A DNA stretch of 64,000 nt from Nocardioides panzhihuensis (GTDB lineage: Bacteria > Actinomycetota > Actinomycetes > Propionibacteriales > Nocardioidaceae), in the NCBI RefSeq assembly GCF_013408335.1, contig NZ_JACBZR010000001.1, positions 5,791,501 to 5,855,500 on the forward strand, written 5' to 3'. This document shows positions 23,493 through 31,035 of this stretch, one piece after another. The notes under the pieces are model-generated. The model saw only the letters and a program-made list of their open reading frames with translations, was not told the origin of the DNA and did not search any database. How positions within the stretch are numbered: position 1 is the stretch's first letter; every line of letters begins with the position of its first letter. Both the position numbers and the translations under genes were made by a program.

Positions 23493-24108
23493 GTGCGACC
23501 TCCGGCTCGCGCTGGACGGCCAGCACCCTGCGCCAGTCCCGCAGCGCGACCAGGACGATCACGCAGAAGCCGAGATAGAGCACCGCGGTCGGCCACAGTC
23601 CCTTGTAGGCGTACAGACCGACGGAGACGACGTCGACGGCCAACCAGACCAGCCAGCACTGCCACCAGCGTCGGTTGAGCATGATCTGCGCGATGACGCT
23701 GCCCGCGGTCACAGTGGCGTCGGGCAGCTCGGTCGTGGAGTCGGTGAAGGCGTACAGGACGTACGTGATCGCCGCCAGCGCCACCACGAACCCCAGCGCC
23801 AGGAGCAGCAGCGTCCGGGCCGTGGCACCTCCGACGAAGGCCTCGTCGCGGCGCAGGTGCGCCTCCGACTCCCGCCGCCTGGCCATGGCCCAGTCGAACC
23901 AGCCGGTCACCGAGAGCACCATGAACATGATCTGCAGCGCCGCGTCGGCGTAGAGCGCGCTGTCGGCGAAGACGACCAGGTAGAGCGCGGTGTTCGCGAT
24001 CCCCACCGGATAGGTCCACATGCTCCGCCTCGCGGCGAGGATCACGCACGCCGCCCCGGTGGCGACCCCTGCGATCTCGACCCAGTGCGCCACCAGCCAA
24101 CTCTGCAT
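23485..24108 (-). CDS. pnuC: PnuC-family nicotinamide riboside transporter
   Basis: The 207-residue membrane protein has about seven helices and the family features: an N-terminal WxYPVGIANTALYLVVF stretch, LQIMFMVLSVTGWFDWA, and the signature RRWWQCWLVWLAVDVVSVGLY that lines the nicotinamide riboside path (given here as its parts RRWWQCWLVW and DVVSVGLY). PnuC works as an energy-independent facilitator and depends on a kinase such as NadR to trap the substrate, which is the next gene. ATG 24108 has no Shine-Dalgarno but has TAGTGT six bases upstream, so the operon mRNA is probably leaderless. Confidence 0.9.
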   Translation of the reverse strand: MQSWLVAHWVEIAGVATGAACVILAARRSMWTYPVGIANTALYLVVFADSALYADAALQIMFMVLSVTGWFDWAMARRRESEAHLRRDEAFVGGATARTLLLLALGFVVALAAITYVLYAFTDSTTELPDATVTAGSVIAQIMLNRRWWQCWLVWLAVDVVSVGLYAYKGLWPTAVLYLGFCVIVLVALRDWRRVLAVQREPEVAHV

Positions 24109-24114
24109 GGCCGA

Positions 24115-24120
24115 ACACTA
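24115..24120 (-). promoter_or_regulatory. -10 element of the pnuC-nadR-moxR operon
   Basis: TAGTGT on the minus strand ends 6 nt before the pnuC ATG. It sits directly downstream of the 16-bp-stem hairpin, so the -35 region would fall in the hairpin's distal arm. Confidence 0.5.
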
Positions 24121-24129
24121 AGGGACGGG

Positions 24130-24166
24130 AAGGGCCCGGGTGCTCGAGATGAGCATCCGGGCCCTT
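24130..24166. terminator. Strong GC hairpin between the subtilase and pnuC
   Basis: Arms 24130-24145 and 24151-24166 (AAGGGCCCGGGTGCTC and its partner) form a 16-bp stem with one G-T pair and a 5-base loop. It could end the subtilase mRNA; there is no T-run on that strand. Its proximity to the pnuC -10 means it may also affect initiation. Confidence 0.55.
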
Positions 24167-24183
24167 TCGCAGTGGTCGGAATA

Positions 24184-24270
24184 CCCGGTTAACCGGGGAA
24201 ACCTGCACTTCTCAGGTGTTGCAGTGCCAGAGAAGTGCAGCAATACCCGGTTAACCGGGTATTGCTGCAC
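24184..24270. repeat. Nested palindrome cluster with a 36-bp perfect palindrome
   Basis: A 36-bp perfect palindrome covers 24235-24270; its left half begins GTGCAGCAATACCCGGTT and its centre is GTTAAC. A second copy of its core, CCCGGTTAACCGGG, lies at 24184-24197. Between them, CTGCACTTCTC and GAGAAGTGCAG form an 11-bp stem around a 16-base loop; the second arm shares bases with the large palindrome. The layout core - stem - loop - stem - core gives the block an overall mirror symmetry. Confidence 0.8.
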
Positions 24271-24275
24271 CCGGG

Positions 24276-25991
24276 TCAGCGCTTGCCGATCGCCGCCTTG
24301 GCGTTGACGATGCCGCTGCCGTAGAAGCCGTTCGGCGCCTCGCCACCCTCACAGGTGTGGGTCGAGGTGGCGGTGGTGCCGTTGGGCAGGTGGCGTACGT
24401 AGGTGAAGTCCGCCGGGACCGGGCAGGCCTTGGCGGTGGCCGACTTGCGCAGGATCTTCTCGACCTTGGCGGGCGAGAGGGTCTTGCCGGAACGGTCGTG
24501 CTTGCCGTACTTGCCGACGATCAGTGCGGCCACACCAGCGGCGTGCGGGGAGGCCATCGAGGTGCCCTGCAGGTACTGGTAGTAGGAGCACTCGCCGCTG
24601 GAGCAGTCCGAGACGGCCCACGGGACCAGGACCTCGCCGGTCGCCGGGTCGATCGCGCCCTCGGCCACGGCCAGGTCGTAGGGGTAGGCGGCCAGGATGT
24701 TGGCGGCGTAGTCGCGGGTGCCATCAGCGGTGTCGTACGCGTCGCCACCGGGCGCCGCTACGTCGACGAAGCCGTCGCCGTAGCTGGAGTAGTAGGACTT
24801 GCGCTCGGACGGACCGGTGGAGCTCACCGCGATGACCCCGTTGCCCTCGGTCGGCATCGAGGTGCACGACTCCGGGTCGAGCATGTCGCGGACGTACGCC
24901 GCCTCGCCGGGCTCGCTGGCGAAGTCGGGGCTGCTCGCGTCGGTCTGCGGCTTGGTGTAGTCGATCGCCTGGTTGCCCGCGGCCGCCACGAGGGTGACGC
25001 CGCGGGAGCGGGCGTAGTCGAGACCGCGCTGCATCGCGACGATGATCGTGGCCTGCTCGGCCCGGTCCTCGGCGGAGTCGGCCGGGTGGCTGGTGCAGTT
25101 GAACAGCCACGGGTCGACGTAGTAGCTCATGTTGACGACGTCGATGCCGTTGCTGCCGGCGTAGGTCAGCGCGTCGACCGACGGCTGCAGGAAGAAGTAG
25201 CCGGAGTCCTGGCCGACGCGAAGGTTGACGATGTCGGCCTGCGGGGCGACGCCGGTGATGCCGACGCCGTTGACCGGCGAGGCGATGGTCGAGGCGACGT
25301 GGGTGCCGTGGCCGTTCTCGTCGACGTCGGCCGCGTCCTCACAGGAGGCGTCGGGCTCGTCCGCGCACGGACCGTCGACAGGGGCGCCGTTGGCGTCGAC
25401 CGGGATGTCGGTGGTGAAGTTGCGGCTCAGCTCCGCGTCGAAGTTGGGCGCGATGTCGGGGTGCGACCCGTCGACACCGGTGTCCATGATGCCGACCCGG
25501 ACGCCCTTGCCGCGCTCGGTCTTGTTGGCGGCCGCGGCGTCGATCTGCTCCATGTCCCACTGCAGACCCGAGAGCGGCTCCGCGGGCCCCTTGGGCTTCG
25601 GCTTCTTTGGCGCGGTGCCCTTGGCGCCGCTGCGGAACTCGGTCTCGACCTTCGAAACCTCCTTCTTGCGGGCCTTGCTCGCCGCGTCGGGGGTGGTGGC
25701 GCCCACGGCCCGGTCCTGGGCGGCGCCGACGAGCGCGTCCGAGGCGTTGGCCGCCTTGGCGAAGCCCTCGCCCGCGGTGACCGTCGCGACGCCGATTGCA
25801 CTGTTCTCCGAGACGATCTCGCCCCCGGCGGCCTTCACCGCGGCACGAGCGTCGGCGGCCGAGGATCCCTCGGCATATGCCACGACATAGCGGACCTCCT
25901 GGTCGGAGGTGGCGTTGCCCGAGCTCGCCATGACGAGGGTGCCGGTGACCCCTAGCGCGACCGCGGCCGCGCCTGTCAACAACCTACGCAT
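24276..25991 (-). CDS. Secreted S8 (subtilisin-like) serine protease
   Basis: The 571-residue preproprotein has a Sec signal (MRRLLTGAAAVALGVTGTL), an inhibitor-I9-like prodomain (about 30-100), a Lys/Pro-rich linker and the peptidase domain. The triad is Asp170 in GIMDTGVDGSHPDI, His228 in NGHGTHVAS and Ser478 in GTSMASPHAAG; the oxyanion Asn is Asn340 in VAAAGNQ. Cysteines near 209-217, 299 and 376 may form disulfides. GGAG five bases before the ATG supports the start. It is an extracellular protease; no membrane anchor is seen. Confidence 0.94.
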   Translation of the reverse strand: MRRLLTGAAAVALGVTGTLVMASSGNATSDQEVRYVVAYAEGSSAADARAAVKAAGGEIVSENSAIGVATVTAGEGFAKAANASDALVGAAQDRAVGATTPDAASKARKKEVSKVETEFRSGAKGTAPKKPKPKGPAEPLSGLQWDMEQIDAAAANKTERGKGVRVGIMDTGVDGSHPDIAPNFDAELSRNFTTDIPVDANGAPVDGPCADEPDASCEDAADVDENGHGTHVASTIASPVNGVGITGVAPQADIVNLRVGQDSGYFFLQPSVDALTYAGSNGIDVVNMSYYVDPWLFNCTSHPADSAEDRAEQATIIVAMQRGLDYARSRGVTLVAAAGNQAIDYTKPQTDASSPDFASEPGEAAYVRDMLDPESCTSMPTEGNGVIAVSSTGPSERKSYYSSYGDGFVDVAAPGGDAYDTADGTRDYAANILAAYPYDLAVAEGAIDPATGEVLVPWAVSDCSSGECSYYQYLQGTSMASPHAAGVAALIVGKYGKHDRSGKTLSPAKVEKILRKSATAKACPVPADFTYVRHLPNGTTATSTHTCEGGEAPNGFYGSGIVNAKAAIGKR

Positions 25992-26010
25992 GCTGTCTCC
26001 ATTCCGGATT

Positions 26011-26036
26011 CGGTGATCGAGATTGTCGGATCACCG
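26011..26036. promoter_or_regulatory. Inverted repeat upstream of the subtilase
   Basis: CGGTGATC and GATCACCG, perfect 8-bp arms, are separated by 10 bp and lie 20-45 bp before the protease start, in its presumed leader. This is a regulator site or mRNA stem candidate. Confidence 0.35.
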
Positions 26037-26133
26037 CTGCCCTGGCCCGAGTCGGCCTGACAGTGCGCCCCAGCATGCCTTAGTCGGCATCCGGCGAACA
26101 GGGTTTAGACGCAGGCTTCACCCATTAATCGAG

Positions 26134-26162
26134 TTGTGAGTGAGTGCTCACTCATTTAGACT
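26134..26162 (+). promoter_or_regulatory. TetR promoter with built-in operator
   Basis: TTGTGA (26134-26139), a 17-bp spacer and TAGACT (26157-26162) make a good promoter. The spacer holds TGAGTGAG-TG-CTCACTCA (26137-26154), a perfect 8-bp-arm palindrome of the usual TetR-family type, so the repressor would block its own promoter and the exporter operon behind it. Confidence 0.75.
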
Positions 26163-26169
26163 CGCCGGT

Positions 26170-26799
26170 GTGGACGAACGACGTACGCGAGCCAAGCCGA
26201 TTCCCGCAGCCGACCGGCGCGCCGAGATCATCGCCGTGACCGAGGCGCTGCTGATCGAGCACGGCACGGCGACCACCACCAGGCTGATCGCCGAGGCGGC
26301 GGGAGTCGCCGAAGGCACGATCTTCCGGCACTTCCGCGACAAGCGCGAGCTCTACCGGGCCGTGGCCGAGAACGTCTTCGACCCGTCCCGGGCGGGGCAG
26401 GCGATCGCGGAGGTCGTGGAGGGTGCCACCGACATCGAGGACAGGCTCCGCGCCGTCATCGACCTGCTCACGACCTCCGCCCGGCGCGGGGTCCTCGTCA
26501 TGATGGCCGTGCGCTCGACCCTGTTCGAGGAGGCGGACCCCGAGGGCGTACGCCCGCGCATGGGGCCGCCGGCGTTCGTCACCGAAGGCAACAACGCGCT
26601 CGTCGACAACCTGGCCCGGCTCGTCTTCGAGCCGTACGAGAGCGAGCTGCGACTTTCGCCGAGAAAGGCCGCGCTGGTGCTGCGCAGCCTCACGACCGGG
26701 GCCTGGTTCCCCGGCCTGAACCGAGAAAACCAGCCGTTGAGCAGCGAGGACGTCATCGACGTGCTGCTCGGCGGCATCTTGACCAGAGAGACCCCCTGA
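26170..26799 (+). CDS. TetR-family regulator of the ABC exporter
   Basis: The 209-residue protein has an N-terminal TetR HTH (RLIAEAAGVAEGTIFRHFRDKREL, residues about 37-60, given as RLIAEAAGVAEGTIFRHF) and a helical ligand domain. GTG 26170 lies 7 nt after TAGACT, so the mRNA is leaderless and starts at the codon; the longer frame from 26140 would include the operator. The stop abuts the ATG of the first ABC gene, making a three-gene operon in which an exported compound probably acts as inducer. Confidence 0.9.
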   Translation: MDERRTRAKPIPAADRRAEIIAVTEALLIEHGTATTTRLIAEAAGVAEGTIFRHFRDKRELYRAVAENVFDPSRAGQAIAEVVEGATDIEDRLRAVIDLLTTSARRGVLVMMAVRSTLFEEADPEGVRPRMGPPAFVTEGNNALVDNLARLVFEPYESELRLSPRKAALVLRSLTTGAWFPGLNRENQPLSSEDVIDVLLGGILTRETP

Positions 26800-28548
26800 A
26801 TGCTTCTCCGACTGCTTCGGGACTACCTGCTCCCGTACAAGAGGTTCCTGGTCGTCATCGCGATCCTGCAGCTCCTCTCGACCTCGGCCTTCATGCTGCT
26901 GCCCAGCCTGAACGCCGACATCATCGACAAGGGCGTGGCCGAGGGCGACACCGAATACATCATCCAGACCGGCGCGATCATGCTCGGTGTCGCGCTGGTG
27001 CAGATCGTTGCCTCGATCATCAGCGTCTACTTCGCCGCGCGCAGCTCGATGAGCTTCGGCCGCGACCTGCGGGCGGCGATCTTCGCCAGGGTCGGCTCCT
27101 TCAGTGCTCGCGAGGTCGGCCGGTTCGGCGCCCCGTCGCTGATCACCCGGACCACGAACGACGTCCAGCAGGTCCAGATGCTGGCCGTGCTGACCTGCAC
27201 GCTCGCGGTGATGGTGCCGATGATGATGGTCGGCGGCGTCGCGATGGCCATCCATGTGGACGCCGGGCTCTCCTGGCTGCTGGCCGTGGTGATCCCCGTC
27301 CTGCTCATCTCCATGACCGTGGTCGTACGCGGCATGGTCCCCAACTTCAGAAAAGTGCAGGAGCGCATCGACGCGGTCAACCGGATCCTGCGCGAGCAGA
27401 TCACCGGCATCCGGGTGATCCGCGCGTTCGTACGTGAGCCGCAGGAGACCGAGCGCTTCGCGAAGGCCAACGACGAGCTCACCGACGTCGCGCTGCGAGC
27501 CGGACGCTGGATGTCGACCATGTTCCCGCTGATGATGCTGGTCATCAACGTCGCCAGCGTCGCGGTGATCTGGTTCGGCGGCATCCGGGTCGACAACGGG
27601 GTGATGCAGGTCGGTCCGCTGACGGCCTTCCTGCAGTATCTGATGCAGATCCTGATGTCGATCATGATGGGCACCTTCATGCTCATGCAGGTTCCGCGCG
27701 CCTCGGTCTGTGCCGACCGCATCGCCGAGGTCCTGGACACCGAGAGCAGCGTGGTGCCGCCGGCCGCAGGCGTCACCGAGATCTCCCGGCGTGGGCATGT
27801 CGACATGGTCGGAGCCGGCTTCACCTACCCCGGTGCTGACCATCCCGTCCTCCACGACCTCACCTTCGAGGCCAGGCCTGGGCAGACCGTCGCGATCATC
27901 GGCTCCACCGGAGCCGGCAAGACGACGCTCTTGGGCCTCGTGCCGCGGCTCTTCGACGCCACGGCCGGCGTCGTTCGCATCGGTGGGATCGACGTACGCG
28001 ACCTCGACCCCGCCACCCTGCGCAGCAGCCTCGGACTGGTGCCCCAGAAGGCCTTCCTCTTCACCGGCACCGTCCGGTCCAACCTGCTTCACGGCAAGCC
28101 GGATGCCACCGACGAGGAGCTCTGGCACGCGCTCGAGGTCGCCCAGGCGCGCGACTTCGTGGAGCGGATGGCGCCCGAGGACGGCACCGGTCTCGACGCC
28201 GAGATCGACCAAGGCGGCACCAACGTCTCCGGCGGTCAGCGACAGCGCCTCGCGATCGCCCGCGCGCTGGTGCGGAGACCCGACGTCTACCTCTTCGACG
28301 ACTCGTTCTCCGCGCTGGACGTCGCCACCGACGCCCGGCTCCGCGCCGCGCTCGCCCCGGAGACCCGCAATGCCACAGTCATCCTCGTGGCCCAGCGTGT
28401 CTCCACCATCCGTGACGCCGACAAGATCCTCGTGCTCGAGGACGGCGCCATCGTCGGTGAGGGCACCCACGAGGAGCTGCTCGCCGCCGACGAGACCTAC
28501 CAGGAGATCGTCTCCTCCCAGCTCAGTGCAGAGGAGGCCGCAGCATGA
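26800..28548 (+). CDS. ABC exporter half-transporter with degenerate ATPase site
   Basis: The 582-residue half-transporter has a six-helix membrane domain (1-310) and a nucleotide-binding domain: Walker A GSTGAGKTT (368-376), signature VSGGQRQ, Walker B LFDDSFSALD (498-507). The catalytic glutamate position is aspartate (Asp501), and the switch histidine is glutamine (Gln532 in AQRVST). That combination marks the non-hydrolysing half of heterodimeric exporters such as TM287/288 or BmrCD. It begins right after tetR and overlaps the second half by ATGA. Confidence 0.93.
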   Translation: MLLRLLRDYLLPYKRFLVVIAILQLLSTSAFMLLPSLNADIIDKGVAEGDTEYIIQTGAIMLGVALVQIVASIISVYFAARSSMSFGRDLRAAIFARVGSFSAREVGRFGAPSLITRTTNDVQQVQMLAVLTCTLAVMVPMMMVGGVAMAIHVDAGLSWLLAVVIPVLLISMTVVVRGMVPNFRKVQERIDAVNRILREQITGIRVIRAFVREPQETERFAKANDELTDVALRAGRWMSTMFPLMMLVINVASVAVIWFGGIRVDNGVMQVGPLTAFLQYLMQILMSIMMGTFMLMQVPRASVCADRIAEVLDTESSVVPPAAGVTEISRRGHVDMVGAGFTYPGADHPVLHDLTFEARPGQTVAIIGSTGAGKTTLLGLVPRLFDATAGVVRIGGIDVRDLDPATLRSSLGLVPQKAFLFTGTVRSNLLHGKPDATDEELWHALEVAQARDFVERMAPEDGTGLDAEIDQGGTNVSGGQRQRLAIARALVRRPDVYLFDDSFSALDVATDARLRAALAPETRNATVILVAQRVSTIRDADKILVLEDGAIVGEGTHEELLAADETYQEIVSSQLSAEEAAA

Positions 28549-30578
28549 GCGACCAGAAGGCCGACCAGGCCGACCAGGCCGGTCAGGCCGATCAGGCCGA
28601 TCAGGCCGACGAGGCCGGCCAGATGAAGAAGACCGAGCGGATCGTACGTCCGCAGGGCGGCCCCGGGCCGATGGGCGGTGGTGGCGCGGTGGGGGACAAG
28701 GCGATGACCTTCGTGCCCTCGGCCAAGCGCCTGCTGCGCCGGATGGCGCCTTACAAGATTCATGCCGCCGCCACCATCGTCCTGGCCGCGATCAGCGTCA
28801 CGCTGATGTCGCTGGGGCCGTGGCTGCTGGGCAAGGCGACCGACATCATCTTCGGTGGCGTCTTCTCCCGGGAGCTGCCGGCCGGCGTCACCCAGGAGGA
28901 GGCTGTCGAGGGTCTGCGTGCCCAGGGCGACGACAAGGTCGCCGACATGCTCTCCGGGATGGACTACGTCACGCCCGGGCAGGGCGTCGACTTCGACGCG
29001 CTGCGCAGCGCGCTGCTCGTGGTGCTCGTCGTCTACCTCGTCGCCTCCCTGCTCTCCTTCGCGCAGGGCTGGATCCTCAACTCGGTCGTCCAAGGCACCG
29101 TGAAGGGGCTCCGCGAGGACGTCGAGAAGAAGGTCCACAACGTCCCGCTGTCCTACTTCGACAAGCAGCCGCGTGGCGAGCTGCTCAGCCGGGTCACCAA
29201 CGACATCGACAACATCAGCCAGACGCTGCAGCAGACCTTCAGCCAGGTGCTGACCGCGCTGTTCACGCTGGTCACGGTCTTGTTCATGATGTTCTGGATC
29301 AGCCCGATGCTGGCCCTGATCGCGCTGCTCGCGGTGCCGGTCTCTCTGGTGGTGACCAGTGCGGTGATGAAGCGGTCGCAGGGCCAGTTCGTGGCCCAGT
29401 GGCGCCACACCGGCAAGCTCAACGGTCACATCGAGGAGACCTTCTCCGGCCACGACCTGGTCAAGGTCTTCGGTCGTCAGGAAGAGGTCGAGAAGACCTT
29501 CGCCGAGGAGAACGACAAGCTCTTCGCCGCGTCGTTCAAGGCCCAGTTCATCAGCGGGATCCTGATGCCGCTGATGATGTTCGTCGGCAACCTGATGTTC
29601 GTGGTGGTCTGCGTGGTCGGGTCGCTGCGCGTCGCCAGTGGTGCGCTGAGCCTCGGCGAGCTGCAGGCCTTCATCCAGTACTCGCGCCAGTTCACCCAGC
29701 CGATCACCACCCTCGCCTCGATGATGAACCTGCTCCAGTCGGGCGTCGCCTCGGCCGAGCGCGTCTTCGAGCTCCTCGACGCCGAGGAGCAGTCGCCCGA
29801 GGTCGGCACGCCGCGGACCGGTCCCGGGGCCGGCGAGGTCCGGTTCGAGCAGGTGAGCTTCTCCTACGACAAGGACAGGCCGCTGATCGAGGACCTGTCC
29901 CTGGTGGCTCGCCCCGGGCAGACCGTCGCGATCGTCGGTCCCACCGGCGCCGGCAAGACCACCCTGGTCAACCTGATCATGCGCTTCTACGAGCTCGACG
30001 CGGGCCGGATCACCCTCGATGGTGCCGACATCGCCTCGATCCCCAGATCCGACCTGCGCGAGCGCACCGGCATGGTCCTCCAGGACACCTGGCTCTTCGA
30101 GGGCACGATCCGCGACAACATCCGCTACGGCCGGCCGTCCGCGACCGACGAGGAGCTTCTCGAGGCGGCCCGGGCGACGTACGTCGACAGGTTCGTGCAC
30201 TCGCTGCCCGACGGCTACGACACCCTGGTCACCGACCAGGGCGGCAACCTCTCGGCGGGGGAGCGGCAGCTGGTCACCATCGCACGGGCCTTCCTCGCCG
30301 AGCCGTCGCTGCTGATCCTCGACGAGGCGACCTCCTCGGTCGACACCCGCACCGAGCTGCTCCTGCAGCACGCCATGGCCGCGCTGCGCTCGGACCGTAC
30401 GTCCTTCGTGATCGCCCACCGGCTGTCCACGATCCGCGACGCCGACCTGATCCTGGTCATGCGCGACGGCGCGATCGTCGAGCAGGGCAATCACGTCGAG
30501 CTGCTCGAGGCCAAGGGGGCGTACGCCGATCTCTACCAGTCGCAGTTCAGCCATCCGCTCGTCGAAGAGCCGGCCTGA
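28545..30578 (+). CDS. ABC exporter half-transporter with consensus ATPase site
   Basis: The 677-residue partner carries Walker A GPTGAGKTT (465-473), signature LSAGERQ and Walker B LILDEATSSVD with catalytic Glu594, plus the switch histidine in AHRLST, so this half supplies the canonical residues. It has a long hydrophilic N-terminus (1-60) that opens with an Ala-Asp-Gln repeat (QADQADQAG...) encoded by near-identical 9-bp units (about 28558-28622), then Gly/Pro-rich text. The repeat is unusual for the family and probably unstructured. Together the two halves form an efflux pump for drugs or lipids. Confidence 0.93.
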   Translation: MSDQKADQADQAGQADQADQADEAGQMKKTERIVRPQGGPGPMGGGGAVGDKAMTFVPSAKRLLRRMAPYKIHAAATIVLAAISVTLMSLGPWLLGKATDIIFGGVFSRELPAGVTQEEAVEGLRAQGDDKVADMLSGMDYVTPGQGVDFDALRSALLVVLVVYLVASLLSFAQGWILNSVVQGTVKGLREDVEKKVHNVPLSYFDKQPRGELLSRVTNDIDNISQTLQQTFSQVLTALFTLVTVLFMMFWISPMLALIALLAVPVSLVVTSAVMKRSQGQFVAQWRHTGKLNGHIEETFSGHDLVKVFGRQEEVEKTFAEENDKLFAASFKAQFISGILMPLMMFVGNLMFVVVCVVGSLRVASGALSLGELQAFIQYSRQFTQPITTLASMMNLLQSGVASAERVFELLDAEEQSPEVGTPRTGPGAGEVRFEQVSFSYDKDRPLIEDLSLVARPGQTVAIVGPTGAGKTTLVNLIMRFYELDAGRITLDGADIASIPRSDLRERTGMVLQDTWLFEGTIRDNIRYGRPSATDEELLEAARATYVDRFVHSLPDGYDTLVTDQGGNLSAGERQLVTIARAFLAEPSLLILDEATSSVDTRTELLLQHAMAALRSDRTSFVIAHRLSTIRDADLILVMRDGAIVEQGNHVELLEAKGAYADLYQSQFSHPLVEEPA

Positions 30579-30590
30579 GAAATAAACCCT

Positions 30591-30620
30591 TTGATCCCGG
30601 AGAGGCCCGGCGCCTACCGT
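30591..30620 (+). promoter_or_regulatory. Promoter of the small ORF / structured RNA unit
   Basis: TTGATC (30591-30596) and TACCGT (30615-30620) with an 18-bp spacer fit a housekeeping promoter placed just behind the exporter operon. Transcription would begin near 30627, ahead of the strong ribosome binding site. Confidence 0.45.
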
Positions 30621-30653
30621 TGAAGCACACGGGAAAGGAGGTGATCCGATCAG

Positions 30654-30692
30654 ATGAAGAACGATTGGATGCGTGAGGTGGCTGCTCGCTAG
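30654..30692 (+). CDS. 12-residue leader-type peptide with a 14-nt perfect Shine-Dalgarno
   Basis: ATG 30654 opens MKNDWMREVAAR and stop. AAAGGAGGTGATCC at 30634-30647, 6 nt before the ATG, is complementary to the whole 3' tail of 16S rRNA, far beyond a normal binding site. The last codons (GAG GTG GCT GCT CGC) form the 5' arm of a downstream RNA stem, so a translating ribosome would open that stem. This is the architecture of an attenuator leader, but there is no run of any one amino acid. The function is unknown. Confidence 0.5.
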   Translation: MKNDWMREVAAR

Positions 30693-30809
30693 CAGCTTCC
30701 CCAACTATGGATGGGGGCTGGCAATTCACAAGCAGCCACCCGACCCGCAGGCGTACCGGACTCATCCCCCCGGGTTGGCCTCTTGGCCCGTCTGCGGGTC
30801 GCCCCGTTT
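30677..30809 (+). ncRNA. Candidate structured RNA: two 10-bp-closed domains and a T-run
   Basis: Domain 1: GGTGGCTGCT (30677-30686) pairs perfectly with AGCAGCCACC (30731-30740) and encloses a hairpin CAGC..CCCC/GGGG..GCTG (30693-30720). Domain 2, starting at the next base: CGACCCGCAG (30741-30750) pairs perfectly with CTGCGGGTCG (30792-30801) and encloses smaller stems such as GGCC-TCTT-GGCC. CCCCGTTTT follows, as in an intrinsic terminator. It may be an independent small RNA/mRNA or an attenuator; no Rfam class is assigned from memory. Confidence 0.5.
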
Positions 30810-30819
30810 TGAGCTCCGG

Positions 30820-30897
30820 TGGTCGAGCTTGTCGAGACCCCGCTCCACACCGCTGGTCGAGCCGCCGGAGCCGCTAGGCGGAGGCGTGTCGGGACCA
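30820..30897. repeat. REP-like palindromic pair
   Basis: TGGTCGAGCTTGTCGAGACC (30820-30839) is itself nearly palindromic. A second TGGTC...GACCA unit with inner GC stems spans 30854-30897. The first string resembles a palindrome scattered through many actinobacterial genomes. It sits between the small RNA unit and the efflux promoter. Confidence 0.5.
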
Positions 30898-30961
30898 ACA
30901 CGGTCGCCTCGCGCGCAGCGGACCCAGCCCGCGTACGGCTCGATCCGACATCACTCACAAG

Positions 30962-31011
30962 TTGGTTTTAGCAACTAAATCGAAGTACATTGGTTGCCGA
31001 TGTTCAACCAA
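30962..31011. promoter_or_regulatory. Promoter/operator region of the DHA2-marR operon
   Basis: This AT-rich stretch holds TTGGTTG-N8-CAACCAA (30990-30996 / 31005-31011), a perfect 7-bp dyad, and upstream GTTG-N7-CAAC (30961-30975). TTGGTT (30962) and TACATT (30986) could be -35/-10. Dyads of this style bind MarR-family proteins, and marR is the second gene of the operon. Confidence 0.5.
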
Positions 31012-31035
31012 AGTGAGTGAAAGCCGAGTCAGCCC

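Noticed and set aside
24184..24270. Simple rho-independent terminator of the subtilase
   Set aside because: A perfect palindrome without loop and without a T-run, duplicated and linked by a third stem, is not the usual terminator design; a separate hairpin at 24130-24166 fits that role better.
27710..30676. 988-codon frame overlapping both ABC genes in another frame
   Set aside because: The alternative frame is composition-driven. The two real half-transporters have all ABC motifs and an ATGA junction.
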